Numbered from the stretch's first letter, positions 10,382-21,270 are shown. The stretch: DNA of 33,196 nt from Chara braunii (GCA_003427395.1 BFEA01000461.1:601882-635077); one strand, 5' to 3'. Program-made: numbers and translations. Notes: generated from the sequence alone by a model not told the origin.

Positions 10382-10720
10382 AACCGGCGTGCCAGTGGGC
10401 ACTCAATCTGAGTATAATGATCCAGTTTGCCAGTGGGCACTCAATCTGAGTATAATGATCCAGTGTGCCAGTGGGCACTCAATCTGAGTAAAATGATCCA
10501 GTGTGCCAGTGGNTCCAGTGTGCCAGTGGGCACTCAATCTGAGTATAATGATCCAGTGTGCCAGTGGGCACTCAATCTGAGTAAAATGATCCAGTGTGCC
10601 AGTGGGCATTCAATCTGAGTATAATGATCCAGCGTGCCAGTAAATACTTAATCTGAGCATAATGATCCAGCGTGCCAGTGGGCACTCAACCTGAATATAA
10701 TGCTTGATCGATTTTCGGAT
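10382..10720. repeat. 38-bp tandem array with a built-in GTGCC/GGCAC hairpin
   Basis: The word TGCCAGTGGGCACTCAATCT occurs at 10390, 10428, 10466, (10504, cut), 10521, 10559 and 10597, then in diverged form to about 10720. Each unit contains GTGCC-AGTG-GGCAC or a near variant. An N at 10513 truncates one unit, so the true copy number is unknown. Confidence 0.95.
10513..10513. other. Ambiguous base / assembly join inside a tandem array
   Basis: A single N lies 9 bases into a 38-bp unit, and the next unit starts abruptly after it. This is best read as a contig join or polishing failure in a collapsed repeat. Confidence 0.9.
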
Positions 10721-10794
10721 CAGCGTGCCCATGAGCACCCAATCTGTGTATAATGCAGAGTCGATTTCCGGACCAGAGTGCTAGTAGGCACTCA

Positions 10795-11130
10795 ATCCCA
10801 GTTCGGTGCTCGCTGGCTCAATGATTGGAACCTGCACTCCAGATCAGGACTGCGCACCAGTTCGGTGCTCGCTGGCTCAATGATTGGAACCTGCACTGCA
10901 GATCAGGACTGCGCACCAGTACAGTGCTCGCTGGCTTAATGATTGGAACCTACACTGCAGATCAGGACTGCGCACCAGTACGGTGCTCGCTGGCTCAATG
11001 ATTGGAATCTGTACTCCAGATCAAGACTGCGCACCAGTAAGGTGCTCGCTGACTTATTGATTGGAGCCTTGCCTATAGATTGGGATTGCGCACCAGCACT
11101 GTGCTCTCTGGCTCGTTGACTGAGACTTCA
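10795..11130. repeat. 59-bp tandem array
   Basis: GGTGCTCGCTGGCTCAATGA or variants begin at 10805, 10864, 10923, 10982, 11041 and about 11100, a constant 59-bp spacing. Six units are present, the last two diverged. Confidence 0.95.
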
Positions 11131-11289
11131 TCCACTGACCAGTATTATACATTAGTGCGCTGGAGCCGATGCTCGCCAGATTCAATACGATAATAATGCA
11201 GCATTGTGGACTGGATTCAACGTTCACATTCAGCCCGGTAATGCTGCACTGAGGTGTGGGCCGTGCCTCCATTTAGCACGTTAAAGCTG

Positions 11290-11550
11290 AACTGTGTTTT
11301 GTGGACTGTGGTACCTTGGCCTAAGTGAAGGTTAAGTGGAACCCTCAACTGCTGGGCAGAGTGAGAGTTATTTTTATTTATTTTATTATGAGACCAGCAG
11401 TTCTTTTGCTGGTTACGCACGTTGTGGATTGTGGTACCTTGGTCCTAAGTGAAGGATAAGTGGAACCCTCAACTGCTGGACATAGTGAGAGTTATTTTTA
11501 TTATGCGGCCAGCAGTTCTTTTGCTGGTCACGCACGTTGTGGACTGTGTT
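11290..11550. repeat. ~120-bp duplication with CCAGCA/TGCTGG hairpin
   Basis: TGTGGACTGTGGTACCTTGG begins near 11300 and 11423, and a partial third start lies near 11532. Each unit carries ACCAGCA-GTTCTTT-TGCTGGT or a one-change variant with a G-T pair. Unit two lacks part of an ATTTATTTT tract present in unit one. Confidence 0.9.
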
Positions 11551-11659
11551 TAGAGTTCCCACTCAGTGCGGTAATGCTAGAACAGTGGACTGTGCGGCAA
11601 TAATGCCCTGTGTCACCACTTGATATCAGTAAAGTTGGGCAATACTTCCCCCACTTGGG

Positions 11660-12570
11660 ACTTTACTGTTTGAGTGCGCGCCCAGTCTCAGTTTGGCTGT
11701 TTGAGTGCGCGCCCAGTCTCAGTTTGGCTGTTTGAGTGCGCGCCCAGTCTCAGTTTGGCTGTTTGAGTGCGCGCCCAGTGTCTGTTTTGCTATTAGAGTG
11801 CGCGCCCAAGCTTGGCATTGCTGTTAGAGTGCGCGCCCATGCGCGCCCAGGCTTGAACTCACTATTTGAGTGCGCGCCCATGCGCGCCCCAGCTTGGAAC
11901 TGTGATTTGAGTGCGCGCCCATGCGCGCCCAAGCTTAGTATTGCCTTTTGAGTGCGCGCCCAGTCTCAGTTTGACTGTTTGAATGCGCGCCCAAGCTTGG
12001 CATTGATGTTAGAATGAGCGCCTATGAGCGCCCAAGCTTGGCATTGCTGTTTGAGTGCGTGCCCAAGCGCGCCCAAGCTTTATATGGTTATTTGAGTGCG
12101 CGCCCATGCGCGCCCATGCTCAATATTGCTTTCTGAGTATGTGCCCGTGCGCGCCTGCGCCCTGTATTAGTTTTTTTTGAGTGCGCGCCCGCCCAAGCTT
12201 GATAGAGGCTTTTGAGTGCGCGCCCTTGCGCGCCCAAGCTTGAGAGTATTATTCAAGTGCGCACCCATTTGCGCCCGAGCTGGGTATAGCCATTTGAGTG
12301 CGCGGCCATGCGTGCCCAAGATAGGTATTGTCATTTGAGTATGCGCTCACGTGCGCCCATGAACAGTGTTGCGATTTGAGTGCGCGCCCATGTGCGCCCA
12401 AGCTTGGAACTGCGATTTGAGTGCGCGCCCATGCTCGCCCAAGCTTGGAACTGTGATTTGAGTGCGCGCCCATGTGCGCCCAAACTTAGTATTGCTTTTG
12501 AGTGTGCGCCCATGCATGCCCACGCTTGGTATTGACACATGAGTGCTCCCAGGCTCAAGTAGGTCATACG
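11660..12570. repeat. 31-bp / ~42-bp GTGCGCGCCC tandem array
   Basis: TGAGTGCGCGCCCAGTCTCA begins at 11671, 11702, 11733 and 11764 (31 bp). Later units mostly carry an extra ATGCGCGCCC block, lengthening them to about 42 bp and creating GCGCGC-CCAT-GCGCGC self-complementary cores. About 20 units are present, decaying toward 12560. Alternating purine-pyrimidine GTGCGCGC could adopt Z-DNA. Open frames here repeat the same peptide and are not genes. Confidence 0.93.
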
Positions 12571-12955
12571 AGTGTGTGCTCTTATATTTTGGAATGCACG
12601 TCCCGCCGATATGATGGTCGGGGACGCATGTCCAGCGAGTGTGATTAGTCTTGAGGACGTGACTGGATGTCTCTGATGGTATGACTTGCCCCAACTCCCG
12701 CTGATTTGATTTCTTGCTGACCAGTCTCTGCATAGACGATATTCATATCAGACCTTGTGCGGACGGTATTTTTCCTGCACACATGATATCAGTGCAGTCC
12801 GGTTTGCACGAGCAGTATTCTGCAACTGGCCTCTGCATAGATAATATCTTGATGATCAGTCTCTCCCAGTGACGATACTTGCAGTTCAGTCCTCATGTTC
12901 TAGTCCACATGCTGCAGAGATATTCGTATAATGGTGCTATGATGAGTTCCTGAGC
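12571..12955. other. Diverged repeat remnant with no supported gene
   Basis: Loose recurrences (GACGATATTC, GATAATATCT, CAGTCTCT) suggest an eroded array. No protein or RNA is recognised. Confidence 0.35.
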
Positions 12956-13260
12956 TGCTGTTCAGCCGGGCCCATTCAGGTGGGCTCCTATATCGAGTTG
13001 TTGCTGTTCAGCCGGGCCCTTATATCGTGTTATTGCTGATCAGCCGGGCCCATTCAGGCGGGCCCCTATATCGAGTTGTTGCTGTTCAGGCGGGCCCATT
13101 CAGGCGGGCCCCTATATCGTGTTGTTGCTGATCAGTCGGGCCCATTCAGGCGGACCCCTATATCGAGTTGTTGTTGATCAGCCGGGCCCATTCAGGCGGG
13201 CTCTTATACTGAGTTGATTGCTGTTCAGCCGGGCCCATTTAGGCGGGCCCCTATATTGAG
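12956..13260. repeat. ~46-bp tandem array with GGGCCC/GGGCCC hairpin
   Basis: TATATCGAGTTGTTGCTG or variants occur at about 12989, 13021, 13068, 13113, 13159, 13205 and 13252. One early unit is short (32 bp). Most units hold GGGCCC-ATTCAGGC-GGGCCC, a perfect 6-bp stem. Confidence 0.93.
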
Positions 13261-13433
13261 TTGGTTGCCACCAGTTTGGCTCAAGGGTCTATTGAGGTGC
13301 TGTCCTCTTTGACCCTATCGAGTTGGGTTATTTTCCTGGGCTATTGATATCCCCCTCATCTTCAGGACATCTTTGCTTGGCATAGCAGCTTGCCAGGGGC
13401 ATTCTATATTATTTTGTAGATTGGTCAAATTGA

Positions 13434-14520
13434 CTTTCTCAACATGAGACAACCCCTACATGGGGTAAGCTGGTTGAGAAGTTCTCCTATCGACACATTG
13501 GGCATCAGAGCTTCGTCATTCGGGCCAATGAGTCTCCCACATCGAGGTACACGTTGGTGATCACTTATCACGTGAGAGATGCTGGGCAGGGAGTGAAGGG
13601 AACCACCTATGACCGGATTGCTGACTATATCTTCCGCAGGGAGAGTTACTGGAGGGAACACTAGTTACATGTGGTGTTTCCTCAGATCCCCTTTGCACCA
13701 GGTGGTGCCCTCTATGACTTTGACGGCTGTAATCCTAAACTGCTGAGCAGAGGTGGCAGCAAGGAAAAAAGGCATCAAGATAGGAGGATCAGTAGCGAGG
13801 TGGCCAGATCCGGGATACCTATTACCACCTGTCTACAGAGGTCAGAGACAGACGAGTCAGACCAAGAGCCTTGCTGCGTGAGCGATGTTGACCTGGGGGA
13901 CTATTTTGACTGGGATACTCACAGGGACTGAGCACGCTTGAGTTTGGAGAAGGACCAGAGCATCTTATGACATTGGTCGCCGGAGTGAGACGCAGGCGGA
14001 AGGCTGCCCTACGACGGGTTGCTTATCTTTTGACACGATATTTGCTTGAGGGTGAATGATTCGGATATTACATGTCAGGAGGAACCAGGTCAGAGGAGGT
14101 AGTCGGCCCTTTAAGGGGGAAGGGACCAGTCCCATATCTTGGGGATGGCTACAGCCATTTGGTGGGAGCAGACTTCGTCATACAGGCTTTTCGGAGCCTC
14201 TTTATGGAGACCGTTTTTTTGAGGTTTCATATGACTACATCTACGGCAAGGGATGGATCGAGATCTTGATCGGTGCCACTGGCAACATTTCCCTCGCTGA
14301 GGAGCTGTACCTTCGGAGTGTTGTGAACGAGGAGATGGCGAGATGTATGACATATATTAGCAAGATCGATCCTGCGGCATCTTTTAACATCAGCTATGTG
14401 GTCCCAGAGTCTATAGCCACTCAGGTTCTCAATGATGAGGAGGACCAACGTGTACCAGATACGGAGTCCCAGACAGTCGAGCCCACTCATGAGGGGGTAC
14501 CACTTGTCGTCATTGACTGA
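13434..14520 (+). pseudogene. Broken coding-like region, unknown protein (three frames)
   Basis: A plus-strand reading frame opens at 13434 (after TGA), carries one in-frame TAG at 13662-13664 and runs to TGA at 13929-13931. A second frame covers about 13915-14059 and reads an arginine-rich, helix-like stretch. The third frame starts at an ATG at 14056, overlapping the preceding TGA, and continues for 154 codons to TGA at 14518-14520. The third part looks protein-like: aromatic and acidic residues are mixed (PLYGDRFFEVSYDY, EELYLRSVVNEEM), with an acidic tail. There are no tandem repeats inside, in sharp contrast to both flanks. I do not recognise a family. It may be a decayed host gene, an extra ORF of a large retroelement, or exons of a gene whose introns I have misread. 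Each step is a -1 frame change, which argues for indel decay. Confidence 0.4.
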
Positions 14521-15670
14521 GGCTCGTATCGTTTTAGTCACTGAGATGCATTATGACATTATTATTATTTATCAGTGACTGCAGCCCCTCCTATGGCTGC
14601 TTCCCACATTCTGTGTACTACTCTTCAATCTCTTGTCTCTGGTCATGCTCTTGCAGAGTCTGGTTTCTGGTCTTTTCGTCCTCTCAGTGTCATTCGATTT
14701 ATGATGCATGTCTTGTAAGTTGTAATGCATGGAATGTTTATGCATGAGATAACAAGTTATTTATCACTCCTTATCATAACAGGTTACACTCAAGGCTACT
14801 TGAAGGACTCCTGGATAATAGGGACTCCGGTGACCTTCAGTCTAACTTTTATACGGGGTCAGGTGCAGGCGATAAAACCGAACACCTCACTCTAAGCCGT
14901 GTCGCCGCTGGCAGGAGGGATAACCCTGACTACTCGACTGTGTGACAAAGGCTGCTTGTGAATTCACTTCTAATTTTCCTAAAACTTTCTAAAATTCTGC
15001 GTGACAGTCTGCCAGTCCACCAACCCACCGCACTCGGCCCGGGGAGGGACATCGAGCCAAGCCCTGGAACTGTGGGGGCGCGACAGCGGCCCCCATGTTG
15101 ACCTTTTATTTTGTAGCGTTCAACGACCATCGGGATCGTCTACCTCTCGACTTCCCTATTCTTTTGTCGTTCGCCGTGCCGTATTTGCAACGTTAATGGC
15201 CCCTTGGCCTTTGTCATGCTGAATCCCAATGACCCTTCTGACCTCATGCTACGTTCCTATGTGCCAATGTCCTCCTGCGGTTCTCAACCCAGGGCATCAT
15301 TCTTTCCGGCGGCCTAGTCCTTTGTCTTTTCTCTCTCTTGTCTCCGTGCTCCAGATTTCTCTGTCGTGCACAATTTGGCTATATACAGACTGTCGAGTGG
15401 CGGGATGTTATTCAGGACCCACTGGTGCCTACACATTCCCCCCACTCATTCGCGATGTCCTCATCGCACACCAATCTTCTGCCAGTAGGAGGGTCTGGAG
15501 GGATAGATGGAGGAGAGGGGGTGAGATGTGATGGGTAATTAGTTTGTCAGGGTCCCTTTTGCCTTTTCTTATTCTTTTCTCGGGGTCTCTCATAGTCTCC
15601 GCTCCTTGGGCGGGGACAGGTATGTGGAAGGTCAAGTTCTCTTTTTAGGCCTTCCTTCAGGCTTCTCTCC
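14521..15670. other. Unique stretch with no supported gene
   Basis: Moderately GC-rich sequence follows the broken coding-like region. A TTCCCCCCA word and a GCGATG-TCCT-CATCGC hairpin occur at 15436-15467. Short open frames (up to 100 codons) have no recognisable domain. Confidence 0.35.
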
Positions 15671-15676
15671 TTTTAT

Positions 15677-15990
15677 TTATCACTCTTAGACCATCCCATT
15701 TTTGACTTCTTTCGTCTCATTCATCACCCGAAGTGCATCAAGCTTTTCGTTTTATTCATCACCCGAAGTGCATCAAGCTTTTCGTCTCATTCATCACCCG
15801 AAGTACATCAAGCTTTCCGTCTCATTCATCACCCGAAGTGTATCAAGCTTTTCGTCCCATTCATCAGCCGAAGTGCATCAAACTTTTCGTCTCATTTATC
15901 ACTCTCAGAACATCAAACCCTTCTCTCATCTCATTCATCACTCTTAGGACGTCAAACCCTTCTCTCATCTCATTCATCACTCTTAGGACA
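15677..15990. repeat. 35-bp tandem array
   Basis: TCGTCTCATTCATCACCCGA or variants begin at 15712, 15747, 15782, 15817, 15852 and 15887 (exactly 35 bp each). Diverged units flank these on both sides, giving about eight or nine in total. Plus-strand frames read repeated SFITRS-like peptides and are artefacts. Confidence 0.95.
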
Positions 15991-16189
15991 TCAAATATTT
16001 TTCCGTCTCCCGCCTCTTGCGGCTCATGCTTCTCCCCTGGGTCTTGCCATCCCTAATGCCTCGGCTGATCTTCCTGTAATCCCGCGCTGGTCATGTCCCT
16101 TTTTCGGCCTCCGTCACCCGTAGTGTCTCTTTTAATTCGCTCTTCGGCCCGTGCAATCCATGCTTCCTACCATCCTTTTCTCGATCTCA

Positions 16190-17085
16190 TACTCACGTCT
16201 TTCTTTTCTAGTCATTTTGCCAGACCTTTTTCAAGTCTTAGCTCTATCCTTTTTTTCATACATTTTTTCCTTGCCAGACCTTCCTCAATGCCCAAGCTCA
16301 AACCCTTTTCATATGCACTTCTTCTCTGGTCATCTCGGCATTTTTTTTCTTTTTTTCTTTTCAAACCTAAGCTCAATCAATCTCACATGCATCCTTTCCT
16401 TGCCAGTCCTTTCTCAAGTCCATGCTCAATCAAATTTTCATGCACTTCTCTTTTGGCTATCTTGCCAGGTCTCTTTCAGCTCAAACAAAGTCAAAATTTT
16501 CATATATTTCTCTTCTGGACATCTTGCCAGACCTTTCTCATGCCCAAGCAAAGTTAATTACACATGCCTTTCTTTGCTGGACATCTTGCCAGACCTTTCT
16601 CAAGCCCACGCAAAGTCAATTATACGTGTCTTTCTCTTCTGAACATTTTGCCAGGCCTTTCTCAAGCCCAAACAAAGTCAATTACACATGACTTTCTCTT
16701 CTGGACATCTTGCCAGACCTTTTTCAAGCCCACGTAAAGTAAATTACACGTGCCTTTCTCTTCTGGACATCTTGTCAGACCTTTCTCAAGCCTAAACAAA
16801 GTCAATTACACATGCCTTTCTCTTCCGGGCATCTTGCCAGACCTTTCTCAAGCCCACACAAAGTCAATTGCACATGCCTTTCTCTTCTGGACATCTTGCC
16901 AGACCTTTATCAAGCCCAAGCAAAGTCAATTACACATGCCTTTCTCTTCTGGACATCTTGCCAGACCTTTCTCAAGCCTATGCAAAGTCAATTACACATG
17001 CCTTTTTCTTCTGGACATCTTGTCAGGCCTTTCTCAAGCCCATACAAAGTCAATTACACATGCCTTTCTCGAACTCGTGGTAACC
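16190..17085. repeat. 62-bp tandem array
   Basis: CTTCTGGACATCTTGCCAGA or variants recur at 62-bp spacing, with GGACATCTTG at 16517, 16579, 16641, 16703, 16765, 16827, 16889, 16951 and 17013. Diverged units extend back to about 16200, for roughly 14 units. All three plus-strand frames are nearly free of stops here, giving overlapping frames of up to 163 codons. Because 62 is not a multiple of three, each frame cycles through the same 62-residue peptide. I see no reason to call a gene. Confidence 0.95.
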
Positions 17086-18150
17086 TTATCCTTTTGCACG
17101 CTTTTTATCGGTAAATGACACGCCTTCCCCCCAATCAAAATGCGATGTCCCCATCGCACGGCTGATTCTCACTTGGAGGTACGCAGACCTTGCCCTGCCA
17201 ACTAAGTAGACGGATGTCGGCCCATCAGCCTAAAAAAGGAAGGGTGATCAGTCCTCCCCCGCTGATAACTCACCTCATCCTCTACTCTAGTCCGGCGACC
17301 AATTCTTTGGAGATGGGCATCATTATTGAGGTGCCTCCTCGTATCTGTTAGGCGGGTCCAGTCCACGCCTTCCAGGACCCCATCATACCACAAGTGGCCC
17401 CCTCGTGAATCGTTCCTCCTAAGTGGTATTTTCTTGGATCCGGACTCTTTCTTTCAAGAGAGTTGAGACTCTCTATTAGTCTGCGCGTGCAAGTACGAAG
17501 ACCTCGTGGTTAGTCCCGGAACAGTTGTAATGATCCAGCAGGGTGGTGTCACTCGCTCTGTGGTGGGTACGGACTCCATCCGGTACCCTGTCCGACCCCT
17601 CCCTTTGGACAGTGCCGCTCAACTTAACGCGAGCGGCCTTGGTCCATCCCAAGCGGCCACGCCGCCCCTCTACGGTATGACGTGTGGTAAGGGAGAGCAA
17701 ATGAGACTTAACAAAAGAATGGTACCACACCCGTTTGGCTCCACGCCCTTGACATTTAGGCTCCCAACATGAGGTGCAGTTTGAACTACCCGACTAGAGC
17801 TCTTTGTCGGGGTTAGTTCCGGACGTCGAGCACCGGTCAAAGAGAGAGATGCCGTGATCCTTTAGCCTTTATCCTCTTTTATGAAGAACAGGTCGCGCTG
17901 AGACTTTTTCCTTGACGGGTAGAGGTCATGGGGTCGCGGTGCATGAACCGATATCCCCCTCCTGTTAAGGTCTGAGACTAGAAGAAAAGCAAAATCATTC
18001 CAATGCAATTTTCACGTCTTTTCCAATCCGCCTAGGGTCCTCTGATATGCAATGCAACTTTCAATCCTCAAGCAGTTCCTCAATGCCAATTTCAGATCCT
18101 TCCAACTCATACTTTCTCAGACAGACATGCAAGGGGACCCTAGTAACAAT
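17086..18150. other. Unique stretch with no supported gene
   Basis: It begins with TTCCCCCCA and TGCGATG-TCCC-CATCGCA (17125-17158), echoing 15436-15467. The rest contains only short open frames without recognisable domains. Confidence 0.35.
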
Positions 18151-18154
18151 TCCA

Positions 18155-18318
18155 AAGAATGACCCTTATCAGGGGCCATTCCGAACAACCTGGTTAGGGC
18201 AATTCTTTCCATGTTAGTCGAATGACCTGGTTAGGGTCATTCTTATCCATTCCATTCGAACGGCCTCATTAGGGCCATTCTTATCCATTCCAGTCAAACG
18301 ACCTTGTTAGGGTCGTCC
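18155..18318. repeat. Small array of covarying GACC/GGTC hairpins
   Basis: Five units of roughly 30-40 bp each centre on a stem-loop: 18155-18179, 18183-18205 (weak), 18220-18242, 18258-18280 and 18298-18316. Stems read GAATGACC/GGTCATTC, GAACGGCC/GGCCATTC and ACGACC/GGTCGT around TGGTTA-, TCATTA- and TTGTTA-type loops. CTTATCCATTC separates the units. Confidence 0.75.
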
Positions 18319-18329
18319 TTATCCATTCT

Positions 18330-20990
18330 AATATTAGCGCCTGAGGGGGTGGGCCTCGAGGACACGGATCCCATCTTTGTCTCGGGGGTTAGAAGGTGAC
18401 AATCTTTTGCAGTTTTATGCGTGCGGTTTCTTTCATCCTTTCTCAATACCATTTGTTGTTCATGCATACACCCGACTTAGTGTCTAGCGCTCGAGTTGAG
18501 GCTTGCATCCTCAAGAAGCACTAGCCCCATTCAACCATAAAGTCGGAATGGGCAAGGAACTGAGCAAGATAAGACACATGACAACAAGAGGGACTAAATG
18601 TTATCAACATTGGACAAAAACTGTGTTTTTTTTACGAGATTGGAATGACAAGGTTTGTATAATATTAGTGAGTTTGCTAGGGATACGCGACACAAGGACT
18701 AGCTAGAACTGTGTCACGATGAGTTAGAAGATAGCATTTTGAATCTACTTCCCGGATGAGCTACCTTCGAAAGAGTATGTACAAAATAATGACACGGGGT
18801 ATGGGGATGAGACTGCTTGGATGGTTGTATTGTGAGCTTTGGATGAAACAAAGATTGCGCATTTGGAAAGTGACCATGAGTTCGGATTGACAAACAAAGC
18901 AAGGCATTGAGTGTTGGTTGAATACAAGAGAGGTTAGGGAACCTATGGGTAAAGAGGCGTGAAGAACAACCCTTCCCTAGTGGCCTAATCCAACTAAGTA
19001 GTGAATGAGCCTAAGAATGACAAAAAGCTGAGAGGTCAAAGAGACCAGGATTTCCCTCTTTCTCTTCGCAATCTTTCGCAACTCTATCTCACTGTAAAAG
19101 TCTAGAGGCGTGGCTGCCACTCCTGCCTCCATGAACTCCCTGACCTTGATAATCCAATCGTGCTTGATTACGCTAAGCCACTGCTCAAACCAATGACTTG
19201 GCGTTGACCCAAGCTCATCTTCCCATCCGAAGGATCCTTCACGTTGTCGGGCGCACCGGTCCCGCAGGGGGACCCTCCCGGCCGCGTCATGCAGGATTTT
19301 GCAGGACTTCGCCGTGGAGCGAGGTTTGCTGCTCCGGCCGAGTGCGCCAACCGTATCTCTCGCAAGCCCCTACGACAGGACAGGGTAACGTGAGGCACTG
19401 CTTACCTCCAGTTGTCACCATCCCTTGGGTGGGCTTATCCCCGCCGAGCTACCGAACCATATGCGAAAGCTTTTCGTATGCAATCGCAGAGGTGGCCCGA
19501 CCGAGGGCGTTTCTCGTTCGCTGTAGCATAGGGGGTACACGCGGTCAACGCCCCTCAATCGGACCCGCACGTGAATCGACGCATTGGGGGGCTGAGGTCC
19601 CAAGCACGACTTGTCGTTGGTTGACTAGGATGCATCCTACATACCGCGCGTTACACCACAACACTCATACACACGGAAGGACACAAAACAAATAACACAA
19701 CAACACAACAACACTTCTAGTCTCTTCAGTGTCCGACCCATAACCTTTTAAAATGAAAGTCGGTTAGGCGTCGCGCGTGAGACTTAAGATAAAATCACGC
19801 GTGCGCATGACTTTCTCATATCGATTAGCCATGCAAGCATACATACGCAGTCGTTACGATGGAGTACTGTGTAGTACCCAAAATCATGTGACCCTCGATA
19901 ATCTCGGGGGTTACATTCCGACACTCAAGTGTCAGTTGACACGCGCCTTGAGAGAATAATCTTTCGACGCTAGACAACCGTCAAGGCGGTTGATCACCAC
20001 ACCCTCTCCTGCACCCTGCGGAGAGCGGGTGGTACACAAATTCATACCTGTGGTGACAATCATCTCTTATTGCCCTGGAGACCAGTTACGCCATCCAAGG
20101 GGTGGGGAGAACTCAAGGGGTTTGACATTGACAGCTGCCACGGACTATAATGTCCGACTATGAAATTCTAAAAAACAAAAAGGATGAAAGGGGAATCTCT
20201 CATTTCTCTCAAAGTATAATTTGTTTAACCTTTGCACACGGTCACAATAGGTCGCGCGGACATCCAACGAGTATGTATGTACATATATATAGAAGGTTAT
20301 AAACATGTGACGATCACTTCTCACAATCACAATGAGACTCCTCTCAGCCATATATACTTAAGTGATCGTAGGTAGTCAAATCCAAAGTCCGAATCAGCAA
20401 ACATACTTGCAATCACATCAAAGATTCAACCAAAAGTCCATGCACTACACGGGGTCAACTTCAACAATTCTTTGCGCTCACACCCCTTGCTTTAGCCATA
20501 CAAGCCTCACTCTTTATGCAACTCTCAAAATAAAATACTCAACATCTTTATTAAATGACCATTCGATAAAAGTCCGGGTAAAAACACATTGAAACAAATC
20601 AAACCACAGGGCGAAAACCTTTAGGTTGAGTGGCAAGAGTGGATTGGAGTTGAGTCGAAAACCGACGAATCGACAACCGATCTGTTATCAGTGATAACAG
20701 AAGGTGATCCTTGTAGGACCAAGCTGAATCTAGCCCTGATTTCAAGTCAAACGTCCAAGAGGACCTGTAACACAAGACAGACCAATCCCCAAGCTAAATC
20801 TATGAGTCCAAATCGAGAATAATCTTCATAATCACGACCTCACCAAGAATTATTCTACTTAACTGATCCTGAGTCTACCCCTAAGTCAGTGATCAATGAA
20901 AAGGTAGACCTTTGGCGGAATCTCCTCTATACAGACTGGATTGCCAGAATTACCACCTGCCAAAATATAATCTAACTCCTCTAAACCAAG
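18330..20990. other. Long stretch with no supported gene
   Basis: Open frames (longest 165 codons, 19198-19695 plus) have no recognisable domain, and their arginine/proline-rich composition follows local GC content. A near-palindrome around AAAGCTTTTCG lies at about 19460-19480. The text is LTR-like in texture but no matching pair of ends was found. Confidence 0.35.
20682..20700. repeat. Perfect 19-base palindrome
   Basis: CTGTTATCA-G-TGATAACAG has two 9-base arms around a single G. It stands alone, outside any array. Confidence 0.9.
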
Positions 20991-21270
20991 AAAATTTCGG
21001 CAGCGCTTCCCGTACAGAAAGTACTATCCCAAGATTTATACAAAGTTAAGTTCATAATCAAAACCGACTTTGACTTCTCAAGGTCCGATTTTGTCTAATT
21101 CCCTGAATTAGCAAAAATTTGGGCAACACTCCCTTTAAAAAAAAAGGTTTTCCAGATTTTTACTAAGCCAAAAAGTCAGAAAAACTGGGCCCTGAAAAAG
21201 TCAAAATCTCACATACTCCTTGGTTTTGTAGAAATTTCGGTAGCGCTTCCCGTAGAGAAAGTGGCTTACC
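20991..21270. repeat. 120-bp triplicate with AAATTTCGGCAGCGCTTCCC motif
   Basis: Starts at 20991, about 21111 and 21231 show AATTTCGGCAGCGCTTCCCG, a weaker middle copy (AATTTGGGCAACACTCCC) and AATTTCGGTAGCGCTTCCCG. Each is followed by a TTTATACAAG/TTTTTACTAAG-like tail. As far as I recall, TTTCGGCAGC-CTCCC text is frequent in plant LTR retrotransposon LTRs; that comparison is from memory and unverified. Confidence 0.8.

Noticed and set aside
10382-13260. CRISPR array
   Set aside because: Units are contiguous tandem repeats with no unique spacers between conserved repeats, in a eukaryotic context.
19198-19695. 165-codon plus-strand ORF
   Set aside because: Pro/Arg/Ser-rich text typical of GC-rich non-coding DNA; no domain or plausible start context.
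14521-20990. A full-length LTR pair bounding the tandem arrays
   Set aside because: I looked for long direct repeats, TG...CA ends and a primer-binding site; only short shared words were found.
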